The notes under the pieces: model-generated
The model's input: the letters and a program-made list of their open reading frames with translations, nothing else
What the model was told of the DNA's origin: nothing
Databases searched by the model: none
Program-made: the position numbers and the translations under genes
Shown here: positions 29,432-36,836 of the stretch, piece by piece
Layout of the letters: the number at the start of each line of letters is the position of its first letter
How positions within the stretch are numbered: position 1 is the first letter of the stretch
Origin: JAXGMV01 sp040768445
GTDB lineage: Bacteria; Chloroflexota; Anaerolineae; Anaerolineales; Anaerolineaceae
NCBI GenBank assembly: GCA_040768445.1
Contig: JAXGMV010000001.1
Coordinates: 1,922,001 to 1,986,000, forward strand
DNA: 64,000 nt
Direction: 5' to 3'

Positions 29432-30439
29432 ATGAAGCTACGCATATTACCATTTATATTGATACTGATGCTAACTGGCTGTTCAACTGCACAAACGGAA
29501 GAAGAGCCTGGCATGGTATATACCAAAGCCGCGATGACGGTTGCAGTTCAGCTTACTCAAAATGTCACCCCAGAAGCAACAAGCACGCCCACGCTGGAAC
29601 CGACTATCACCCCCACAGCCACACTTGAACCGACTTCGACACCCACTGTCCCTATTCCAACAGCAACCTGGTCGTTTAACACAGCCGGAAAAGCAACTGC
29701 ACCCATACTCTTGTATTTCCATGTTGGTGATGGCAAAGAAGATAACCTGTATTACCAGTGGGAGACCAACATTGACATCCCATCAAACGAGTTTCGTCAT
29801 CAAATGCAAGTTTTGAAAGAAGCCGGCTATACTTCCATACCGGTTTCAACGCTGGCAGAAGCAATCTGGTTTGGAGCTGAATTACCAGCAAAACCGGTTG
29901 TGATCACTTTTGATGTCATCACCACTGGTATCTATAACAAGGCATTTCCAATCATGCAGCACTATGGCTTTATTGGCACGTTGTATGTGACAGCCGCTCA
30001 AGTAAATGGTGAGGGTGTACTCACCGAGGCACAAATTAAGGAGATGATTGCTGCAGGATGGGAGATCGGTTCAAAAGGTATGACTGGTGTTGACCTGACA
30101 CAAAATTATTCCATGTTGTCTGATGAAATATCTGGTTCACGGCTGCGTCTTGAGGAAAAATTCGGGGTGCCAGTTAAATCTTTTGCATACCCGTATGGCA
30201 ATAATGATGCTGAAGTCGGCAGCCGTGTCTCCTCCTGGGGCTATACTTCAGCCGCAGGAATTTTCAACACAGTTGAGCATAATACAGGGACAATTTACTA
30301 CCTGGCAAGATATGAAGTAAAAAATGATTGGACGATTGATAATTTCATCAACATCCTGCCCTGGAAACCTATAGCTGTTCCAACACCTGAGACCGGCTCA
30401 ATTGAGGGCATCGAAGCAGGCACGACAACTACACCATAA
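29432..30439 (+). CDS. Polysaccharide deacetylase-like lipoprotein lacking metal ligands
   Basis: 335 aa, paralogue of the preceding gene. Lipobox LTGC after a 16-residue signal, then a Thr/Pro-rich linker of about 45 residues and a NodB-like domain. Where the neighbour has TFDDG this protein has TFDVI; where it has SHTMTH this one has SKGMTG, so both metal His and the second Asp are gone. The rest of the fold (EIGSKGMTGVDL, AYPYGNND) is conserved. Most likely non-catalytic, perhaps a carbohydrate-binding or regulatory partner. Ribosome binding site AGGAGG. Confidence 0.82.
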   Translation: MKLRILPFILILMLTGCSTAQTEEEPGMVYTKAAMTVAVQLTQNVTPEATSTPTLEPTITPTATLEPTSTPTVPIPTATWSFNTAGKATAPILLYFHVGDGKEDNLYYQWETNIDIPSNEFRHQMQVLKEAGYTSIPVSTLAEAIWFGAELPAKPVVITFDVITTGIYNKAFPIMQHYGFIGTLYVTAAQVNGEGVLTEAQIKEMIAAGWEIGSKGMTGVDLTQNYSMLSDEISGSRLRLEEKFGVPVKSFAYPYGNNDAEVGSRVSSWGYTSAAGIFNTVEHNTGTIYYLARYEVKNDWTIDNFINILPWKPIAVPTPETGSIEGIEAGTTTTP

Positions 30440-30458
30440 GAATTGAGGCAAAAATTAA

Positions 30459-32432
30459 ATGTCTGTTTATCTCAGGGATATTCCACTCGACAAGGCACAG
30501 CAATTGATTGATGCCACTTTACAGACATCTGGTTTGTCAAGCATGCTCGCAGATGAAGAGATAGCGCTTGATACCAATGCACTTGGACGGATACTGGCTG
30601 AGCCTGTGTGGGCAAAAATTTCATCACCACACTATCATGCATCAGCGATGGACGGGTTTGCCGTAAAGAGCAAAGATACTGTTCATGCCATTCCTTCACA
30701 GCCTGTCTTGCTCAGTACTGTAGATAAGGCTCAGTATGTGGATACTGGTGACCCGCTACCTGCCTGGGCGAACGCAGTCATACCCATTGAACAGGTGGAA
30801 GCGCTTGATGAAAATGGGAACTTGTCTGAAAACCCTCACCGTCCTCACACCATCCGAATTCGTTCAGCAGTTTCACCCTGGACGCACGTCAGACCGATGG
30901 GTGAGGATATGGTGGCAACCCAGCTTGTCCTGCCCTCGGGTCACCAACTGAGACCTGTAGACCTTGGCGCCATTGCGGCGTGCGGCATCACTACTATCAA
31001 AGTGAGCAAGAAACCACTTGTTGCTGTTCTGCCAACAGGTGATGAACTAAAGCCCATTGGACAGACGGTGGCAGCAGGAGACATTATTGAGTATAACTCC
31101 CTGGTGCTGTCTGCCCAGGTTACCTCCTGGGGTGCAGAGGCTCACAGATATCCAATTACGCCAGACAATTTTGATTTACTTTGTGACCAGGTGCAAAAGG
31201 CAGTAGATTTATCCGATCTTGTGTTGATCAATGCCGGTTCTTCAGCCGGCTCTGAAGATTATTCAGCCAGGGTAGTTGAGACACTCGGTGATTTGATCTT
31301 TCACGGTGTGGCTGTCAGACCGGGGCACCCGGTGATATTCGGTATTATTGTCCGTTCAGATGGCTCAAACAAGAAAGTACCAGTTTTTGGTGTGCCTGGA
31401 TACCCGGTGTCAGCTGCACTCACTGGTGATATCTTCATTGAACCAATTATCAGGCGCTGGCTTGGGATGTCAGAGAGTGGACACGATGAAGTGACCGGTT
31501 CTTTGACGCGAAAAATTACCTCGCCGGCGGGTGACGATGATTTTATTCGTGTTGTTGTTGGTGAGGTTGATGGCAGCATGAAAATTGCGCCCCTAACCCG
31601 AGGCGCTGGTGTGATTTCATCACTGGTTCGTGCAGACGGTATCATGGTATTACCGAGGGGAGTGCAGGGCGCTGAAGCTGGCACGCTGCAAAAAGTGCGG
31701 CTGAATCGTAAGAGAACAGATATCCAAAAAACAATTCTTGCAATTGGTTCGCATGACATGTCCCTTGATATCCTTGCGCAGTACCTTGCAAGACATGACA
31801 GGCGCTTTGTCTCATCCAATGTTGGCAGCCTGGGCGGCTTGATTGCACTCAAGCGTAAAGAGTCTCACCTTGCGGGCACACACCTGCTTGATACTGAAAC
31901 AGGTGAGTACAACCTTTCTTACATTGCACAATACCTGCCGGATACGCCAATACAATTGATGGTTTGGGCGGAAAGGGAACAGGGATTGATTGTCAGATCG
32001 GGCAATCCTCTCAAAATAACCGGGCTGGCTGACCTGACAAGGGAGGATGTAACCTATATCAACCGCCAGAGAGGATCAGGAACCAGGGTGCTGCTTGATT
32101 ATGAGCTAGGCAGGGCAGGCATTCCTGCAGCCGGCATTCAAGGGTATGCAGAAGAGGAATACACACATTTGGCAGTTGCAGCAGCCGTAGCATCCGGAAG
32201 AGCAGACTGCGGCATGGGCATCACGGCAGCAGCCAGGGCGCTGAACCTCGACTTCATACCTCTCTTTAAAGAGCGTTATGACCTTGCTATCCCATGCAGC
32301 TATCTTGTAGGAGAACTTTTAAAGCCTTTAATGGATCTTATCCATGATGGCGAGTTTGTGTCAGCGCTAAAACGTTTGGATGGTTATGATTTTTCCCGTC
32401 TTGGGGAAATCATCTTAAATTGCTCAGGATAA
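30459..32432 (+). CDS. MoeA fused to a periplasmic-binding-protein-like domain
   Basis: 657 aa. Residues 1-400 are MoeA (SAMDGFAVKS, YVDTGDPLPAWANAVIPIE, LPTGDELKPIG, INAGSSAGSEDYS, FGVPGYPVSAA). Residues about 420-657 resemble the LysR-type/ModA-like substrate-binding fold (AIGSHDMSLDILAQYLARH, INRQRGSGTRVLLDYELG, VASGRADCGMGITAAAR). The same fusion is known in archaea and clostridia. The C-terminal domain probably senses or holds an oxyanion such as molybdate or tungstate, or a related ligand. Separated from the first moeA by the two deacetylase genes on the same strand. Confidence 0.92.
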   Translation: MSVYLRDIPLDKAQQLIDATLQTSGLSSMLADEEIALDTNALGRILAEPVWAKISSPHYHASAMDGFAVKSKDTVHAIPSQPVLLSTVDKAQYVDTGDPLPAWANAVIPIEQVEALDENGNLSENPHRPHTIRIRSAVSPWTHVRPMGEDMVATQLVLPSGHQLRPVDLGAIAACGITTIKVSKKPLVAVLPTGDELKPIGQTVAAGDIIEYNSLVLSAQVTSWGAEAHRYPITPDNFDLLCDQVQKAVDLSDLVLINAGSSAGSEDYSARVVETLGDLIFHGVAVRPGHPVIFGIIVRSDGSNKKVPVFGVPGYPVSAALTGDIFIEPIIRRWLGMSESGHDEVTGSLTRKITSPAGDDDFIRVVVGEVDGSMKIAPLTRGAGVISSLVRADGIMVLPRGVQGAEAGTLQKVRLNRKRTDIQKTILAIGSHDMSLDILAQYLARHDRRFVSSNVGSLGGLIALKRKESHLAGTHLLDTETGEYNLSYIAQYLPDTPIQLMVWAEREQGLIVRSGNPLKITGLADLTREDVTYINRQRGSGTRVLLDYELGRAGIPAAGIQGYAEEEYTHLAVAAAVASGRADCGMGITAAARALNLDFIPLFKERYDLAIPCSYLVGELLKPLMDLIHDGEFVSALKRLDGYDFSRLGEIILNCSG

Positions 32433-32448
32433 TTGAAGGAGGATGATT

Positions 32449-32910
32449 ATGTTATTGAAACAAGGTGCTGTTGCACCAGATTTTGAGTTAGAAGATGAGA
32501 ATGGCGTGCCGCATAAGCTGTCTGATTACAGCGGAAAATACGTTGTGTTGTATTTTTATCCCAAGGACGATACGCCTGGATGTACAACTGAAGCCTGTAA
32601 TTTCAGGGATGATTACTCAGCTTATACAAAGGCAGGTGTGGTCATTCTTGGTGTAAGCCCTGACAATGTCAAATCACATGCTAAGTTCAAGATGAAGTAT
32701 CAACTGCCTTTTACATTGTTGGCAGATATCAACCATGAAGTGTGCGTGACTTATGGCGTGTGGGCATTGAAAAAAATGATGGGACGTGAGTATTTTGGTG
32801 TTTTGCGCACTACTTACCTGATTGGTCCCGATGGCAAAATTGTGAAGGTTTTTGAAAAAGTCAAGCCAGCAGATCACAGCGCAGAGGTGCTTGCAGCGAT
32901 TAATGCATAG
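32449..32910 (+). CDS. bcp: Thiol peroxidase of the Bcp/PrxQ type
   Basis: Reduces H2O2 and organic peroxides. 153 aa from the second ATG, chosen because AAGGAGG sits 8 bp before it and immediately abuts the first ATG at 32443. Peroxidatic Cys C45 and resolving Cys C50 in DTPGCTTEACNF, giving the atypical 2-Cys arrangement. GPDGKIVKVFEKVKP at the end is typical. Closely follows the MoeA fusion (16 bp). Confidence 0.95.
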   Translation: MLLKQGAVAPDFELEDENGVPHKLSDYSGKYVVLYFYPKDDTPGCTTEACNFRDDYSAYTKAGVVILGVSPDNVKSHAKFKMKYQLPFTLLADINHEVCVTYGVWALKKMMGREYFGVLRTTYLIGPDGKIVKVFEKVKPADHSAEVLAAINA

Positions 32911-32935
32911 CTAAAATCAATATAAAGAAAGCAAG

Positions 32936-32965
32936 ACACTTCCTGAAAGCAAAATCAGGAAGTGT
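32936..32965. terminator. Terminator between bcp and rsfS
   Basis: ACACTTCCTGA and TCAGGAAGTGT pair perfectly over 11 bp with an 8-nt loop and are followed by TATTTTTA on the plus strand. It lies between convergent genes and can serve both. Confidence 0.88.
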
Positions 32966-33002
32966 TATTTTTAAATAAACGCTCAGCGATAGATTGATTT
33001 GT

Positions 33003-33347
33003 TTATTGAAAATGTACCAGTGTTTTTCCCTGCTGCCAGAGTTTTTCAATTTGGTAATACTCGCGCATTTCAGGTGAAAACAGGTGTACCACGATGTCGC
33101 CCAGGTCAACCAAAAGCCACCCTTCTGCTGGATCTCCCTCGCGTTTTGGGATTATTTGGTGATCGTGTTTAACTTTTTCAACAACTGCATCAGCCAAACT
33201 GTCCAACATGCGGTCACTGGTGCCACTGCAGATGATGAAATAGTCGGTAAAATCAGTTACTTCTTTTAGATCAATCAGAATAATTTCTTCTGCTTTTTTC
33301 TCTTCCAGTGTTTCAATTACAACATGTGCCAGATCAAGTGTTTCCAG
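33003..33347 (-). CDS. rsfS: Ribosomal silencing factor RsfS with a non-canonical start
   Basis: Binds uL14 of the 50S subunit and blocks subunit joining under starvation. The encoded protein (about 114 aa) covers the whole family: ETLDLAHVVIETLEEKKAEE, IILIDLKEVTDFTDYFIICS, GTSDRMLDSLADAV, GWLLVDLGDIVVHLF and REYYQIEKLW. No ATG, GTG or TTG exists in frame between an upstream stop (TGA at 33351-33353) and the internal ATG at 33209, which would delete the N-terminal third. The start must be CTG at 33345-33347, with GAGG 6 nt upstream, or ATT one codon earlier. CTG gives the family-typical METLDLA start. Confidence 0.88.
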   Translation of the reverse strand: METLDLAHVVIETLEEKKAEEIILIDLKEVTDFTDYFIICSGTSDRMLDSLADAVVEKVKHDHQIIPKREGDPAEGWLLVDLGDIVVHLFSPEMREYYQIEKLWQQGKTLVHFQ

Positions 33348-33397
33348 AATTCACCTCGGTTTTTAAATGTTGAGTTTAGTATACTATGAAAAAATCT

Positions 33398-34006
33398 CTA
33401 ACTGCGCCTCTCATTTTGAAGAAATGCGGTTGATAGTATGGCGTAACGCGGACCTACAGGTGTAAGATCGCTTTTTATTAATTTTAGCTGTGCTATTTCC
33501 ATATTGCCGATCTCTAAAGTCTTGTAAAGTTCAACAGCCCCGCCAATCTGCTGTAACACTTGCTGCAGTGTTGTCTCCGGTACCCTTGCCAGAGTCAGGT
33601 GTGGACTGAACGGTCTTGTCTCAATTTCAAACCCATTTTGTCTCAAGGCATCTGTAAGTGATCTTTGCAAAGTATTCAGTTCGGATGATTGCTCCATACC
33701 AATCCAAATTACTCTTGGTCGGTTGAGGTTTGGGAAACAACCCATTCCTTTAAATTCCACGTTGAAAACTTTAAGGTCATTCACTGTTTTGTTCATCAAG
33801 TCTGAAACGGCACTAATATTTGATAGAGGGATATTGCCTAAAAAATTCAACGTCAAATGGATTAAATCCGGTTTTACCCAGCGCAGGCGATAGGGAATTT
33901 TTGATGATAACTCAAGGATAACCTGGTTGAGTTTCTGTTTGATTTGATTGTCAAGCTCAATCGCTATGAATGCTCTGATTGTATTTGTCTTCATTCCTTT
34001 ATTCAT
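33398..34006 (-). CDS. thpR: RNA 2',3'-cyclic phosphodiesterase (LigT/ThpR)
   Basis: 2H phosphoesterase that opens 2',3'-cyclic phosphate RNA ends. About 202 aa. Both HxTx motifs are intact: HLTLNFLGNI and HLTLARVPE. The domain starts at MKTNTIRAFIAIEL; ATG at 34006 or 33994 are both possible, and the frame back to 34042 adds residues outside the family. It ends 51 bp before rsfS on the same strand and is divergent from the 6S RNA gene. Confidence 0.9.
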   Translation of the reverse strand: MNKGMKTNTIRAFIAIELDNQIKQKLNQVILELSSKIPYRLRWVKPDLIHLTLNFLGNIPLSNISAVSDLMNKTVNDLKVFNVEFKGMGCFPNLNRPRVIWIGMEQSSELNTLQRSLTDALRQNGFEIETRPFSPHLTLARVPETTLQQVLQQIGGAVELYKTLEIGNMEIAQLKLIKSDLTPVGPRYAILSTAFLQNERRS

Positions 34007-34061
34007 ATGGCTCACATCCCACACTCTACACATTTGATCCAAAATATGGTATAAGCAAATT

Positions 34062-34240
34062 AACCCTGCTGTGTACGTGATGTTGCATTATACGGTTTTG
34101 AGCCAACACTAGTTTTGAGGGTTCTGGTTTCATAGAATGGACGCGATAGGCTTCGGCCAAGGCGAAAATTTTAGACAGGAACCCAGCCTGCGCAAGCAGG
34201 TTCAAAACTGCGCGACACACGGCATGGCGGGGGTTTTTTT
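34062..34240 (+). ncRNA. ssrS: Probable 6S RNA
   Basis: A gene-free 258-bp gap between divergent thpR and purH ends holds a sequence of about 179 nt with the 6S layout. A closing stem is formed by TGCTGTGT (34067-34074) with ACACGGCA (34217-34224). A large central bubble follows, with a small hairpin CCTGCGCAAGCAGG in its 3' strand. An upper stem GGGTTCTG/CAGGAACCC encloses an apical GGCTTCGGCC. The 3' end is GCGGGGG followed by seven T residues. A TATAAG box (34050-34055) lies 7 nt before the proposed start. 6S binds the sigma70 holoenzyme and tunes transcription in stationary phase. Called from structure, not from a database match. Confidence 0.72.
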
Positions 34241-34264
34241 ATTGGGGGAATTTTATCCATCAGC

Positions 34265-35791
34265 TTAATGCCTGAAGTGCCGGCAGCCAGTAAATACCAT
34301 AGCAATGCCAGCATGATTTGCGGCATCAATTGACTCCTGATCGCGTATTGAACCACCTGGTTGAACAATTGCCGTGATACCTGCTTCTATTGCAAGCTGA
34401 ACAGAATCGGGAAAAGGGAAAAATGCATCAGACGCCATTACGGCGCCTATGGATTTCGTTCCTGCACGTGTTGCAGCAATGCGAACGCAGTCCACACGGT
34501 TTGGCTGCCCCCCGCCGATTCCCACCGTTGCTTCACCTTTGGCGAAGACAATCGCATTCGATTTAACATGCTGGCAAGCTTTCCATGCAAACATCATAGA
34601 CTGCATCTCCTGCTCAGTGGGCTCGCGTTTAGAAACCACGCGCCAATCCTGTGTGTCATGTGGGTCACCCTGGTCAAGGCTCTGACACAATAACCCATTG
34701 TTAATCGAACGGATTTCGTACGCGGGGCGGACCAATGCCTCAGACATGATAATGACACGCAAGTTTTTCTTTGAGCACAACAAATGCAGTGCTTCAGGTG
34801 TATAGCCTGGCGCAATAATACACTCGACAAACAACTGGTTGAGCTGTGTAATCGTTACTTCGTCTATTATTTTATTGGATGCAATGATTCCCCCGAAAGC
34901 AGAGACAGGGTCACACGCCAATGCCAATTGATAGGCTTCAGCCAGCGTATCTGCGCTGGCAATGCCGCAGGGTGAGAGATGTTTGACTATGCAGATTGTA
35001 GGGCGTTCGAAACTGCAAGCTGCTTTCCAGGCTGCATCAAGATCAAGTAAATTGGTGTATGACAGTTCTTTTCCCTGTACCTGTTCTCCGCCGAGGGGAC
35101 CATTTGTGCCGGTAGAATGTACCAGCCAGCCTTCCTGATGAGGGTTTTCACCATAACGCAGTTTTTGACGGGGAAATGTCGCCAGGAAATCGGGAATGAT
35201 CGAGCTGCCCGGGCTAAAGTGATTCTGTAGATAGTGGGCAATCGCCATGTCATAGGCAGCAGTGTGCTGAAAGGCTTTAACTGATAGTTTGTGACGCAAT
35301 TCAGCGCTGATTGTGCCGGATTCTTTTAAAGCTTCGATAGTGGGATCATAATCAGACGGGTCGGTGATGACAGTAACCCTGTCAGCATTCTTCGCTGCAG
35401 CCCTGATCAATGCAACGCCGCCGATGTCAATTCCCTCGATTGCCTGTTCGTAACTGCAATCGGGTTGTGAGATGGTGTTCTGGAAGGGATACAGGTTTAC
35501 CACCACCATGTCTATCATCTCTGCATTCAGTCTTTCAAGGTCAAGGTGGTCCTCATCAGTTTCCCTGGCCAGAATACCGCCATGCACAGCTGGATGGAGA
35601 GTCTTCACCCGGCCTCCCAGGATTTCTGGGCTGCCGGTGTATTGTGAGACCTCACGCACATCCAAGCCTGCGGATCGTATTTCACGGGCAGTGCCTCCGC
35701 TGGCTAACAACTTCCATCCCATACCGGATAATGTACTGGCAAAATTAACCAGTCCAGTTTTGTCAGAAACAGATAATAATGCAGTGGGCAC
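34265..35791 (-). CDS. purH: Bifunctional AICAR formyltransferase / IMP cyclohydrolase
   Basis: Last two steps of de novo IMP synthesis. 508 aa, GTG start with AAGGAG 8 bp upstream. N-terminal MGS-like cyclohydrolase: SVSDKTGLVNFAS, LLASGGTAREIRSAG, GGRVKTLHPAVHGGIL. C-terminal formyltransferase: CIVKHLSPCGIA (catalytic Lys-His) and VIMASDAFFPFPDSV. A TATAAT (35834-35839) on the minus strand upstream may be its -10 box. Convergent with the 6S RNA gene. Confidence 0.96.
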   Translation of the reverse strand: MPTALLSVSDKTGLVNFASTLSGMGWKLLASGGTAREIRSAGLDVREVSQYTGSPEILGGRVKTLHPAVHGGILARETDEDHLDLERLNAEMIDMVVVNLYPFQNTISQPDCSYEQAIEGIDIGGVALIRAAAKNADRVTVITDPSDYDPTIEALKESGTISAELRHKLSVKAFQHTAAYDMAIAHYLQNHFSPGSSIIPDFLATFPRQKLRYGENPHQEGWLVHSTGTNGPLGGEQVQGKELSYTNLLDLDAAWKAACSFERPTICIVKHLSPCGIASADTLAEAYQLALACDPVSAFGGIIASNKIIDEVTITQLNQLFVECIIAPGYTPEALHLLCSKKNLRVIIMSEALVRPAYEIRSINNGLLCQSLDQGDPHDTQDWRVVSKREPTEQEMQSMMFAWKACQHVKSNAIVFAKGEATVGIGGGQPNRVDCVRIAATRAGTKSIGAVMASDAFFPFPDSVQLAIEAGITAIVQPGGSIRDQESIDAANHAGIAMVFTGCRHFRH

Positions 35792-35889
35792 AATTGTCTC
35801 CTTTTTGTGAGGCTATGTCTCAGGTCATTTAATATTATACGTTTTTGCGTCAGGATTAATTAGTGTCAGCCTACATAATATAGCCTTGT

Positions 35890-35918
35890 TTGAGAAATAT
35901 TCTCTGTTGGGCTATAAT
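35890..35918 (+). promoter_or_regulatory. Promoter of gpmA
   Basis: TTGAGA (35890-35895), 17 bp, TATAAT (35913-35918). Near-consensus pair in the 225-bp gap between purH and gpmA, giving a leader of about 90 nt. Confidence 0.7.
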
Positions 35919-36016
35919 CATCCCTAAGTAATTACTAGAGAAAAAATCAGTGACTCTTCTTGGATTTATCAAGGCTGGTGCACTGATAGATGAAAAATTG
36001 ATATGAAGGAGATGAC

Positions 36017-36766
36017 ATGAAAAAAGTTGTTCTACTCAGGCATGGCGAAAGTACCTGGAATAAAGAAAATCGCTTTACCGGTTGGACTGATGTTGACCTG
36101 ACAGAAAAAGGCGTGCACGAAGCTCACACCGCTGGCAAGCTCCTAAAGGAGGGTGGCTTTACTTTTGATATCGCATACACCTCAGTATTGAAGCGCGCCA
36201 TCCGAACTTTGTGGATAGCACTTGAGGAGATGGACCTGGTTTGGCTGCCAATTATCAATTCATGGCGATTAAATGAGCGGCATTACGGCGCGCTGCAAGG
36301 TTTGAATAAAGCCGAAACAGCCCAAAAATTTGGTGATGAGCAGGTTCTCATCTGGCGGAGAAGTTATGATACCCAGCCTCCTGCCCTGACAGTGGATGAT
36401 GAACGATACCCGGGCAGTGACCCGCGTTACAAGTCATTGTCAAAAGAGGAACTGCCGTTGACCGAGTGCCTCAAGGATACCGTTGCCAGGTTCCTGCCCT
36501 ATTGGCACCAGGTGATAGCGCCATCCATCATGGAAGACAAGAAAGTGTTGATTGCGGCGCATGGAAACAGCCTGCGTGCGCTTGTCAAGTACCTTGATAA
36601 TGTTTCTGATGATGAGATTGTTGGTTTGAACATTCCAACCGGTGTGCCGCTGGTCTATGAACTGAACGATGACCTGACACCCATCCGGCATTATTATCTT
36701 GGTGACCAGGCTGCAGTGGAAGCTGCCATTGCTTCAGTTGCTGCCCAGGGAAAAGCCAAGAAGTAA
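36017..36766 (+). CDS. gpmA: 2,3-bisphosphoglycerate-dependent phosphoglycerate mutase
   Basis: Interconverts 3- and 2-phosphoglycerate in glycolysis. 249 aa. Phosphohistidine motif LLRHGESTWNKENRFTGW, RLNERHYGALQGLNKAETA and the second His in AAHGNSLRALVKYL. Strong AAGGAG ribosome binding site. Immediately followed, 18 bp later, by the left end of an IS1182-type element, whose end hairpin may now act as its terminator. Confidence 0.95.
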   Translation: MKKVVLLRHGESTWNKENRFTGWTDVDLTEKGVHEAHTAGKLLKEGGFTFDIAYTSVLKRAIRTLWIALEEMDLVWLPIINSWRLNERHYGALQGLNKAETAQKFGDEQVLIWRRSYDTQPPALTVDDERYPGSDPRYKSLSKEELPLTECLKDTVARFLPYWHQVIAPSIMEDKKVLIAAHGNSLRALVKYLDNVSDDEIVGLNIPTGVPLVYELNDDLTPIRHYYLGDQAAVEAAIASVAAQGKAKK

Positions 36767-36784
36767 TCAGTATCGTAAATAAAT

Positions 36785-36813
36785 GAGGCTGTCCCAAAAG
36801 TATGGGCAGCCTC
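36785..36813. repeat. Left end inverted repeat folding into a hairpin
   Basis: GAGGCTGtCCC and GGGCAGCCTC pair over 10 bp with one bulged T and an 8-nt loop. The outer arm is the terminal repeat itself. Such a fold-back at an IS end can stop read-through from gpmA into the transposase. Confidence 0.8.
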
Positions 36814-36836
36814 AAAAACTTTAATATAATAGGGGG

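Noticed and set aside
27131..32432. Two moeA genes as an assembly duplication
   Set aside because: The proteins differ in length, domain content and sequence throughout, so they are true paralogues.
34026..34368. Short minus-strand frames between purH and thpR
   Set aside because: They cross the structured 6S RNA region and have no coding signature.
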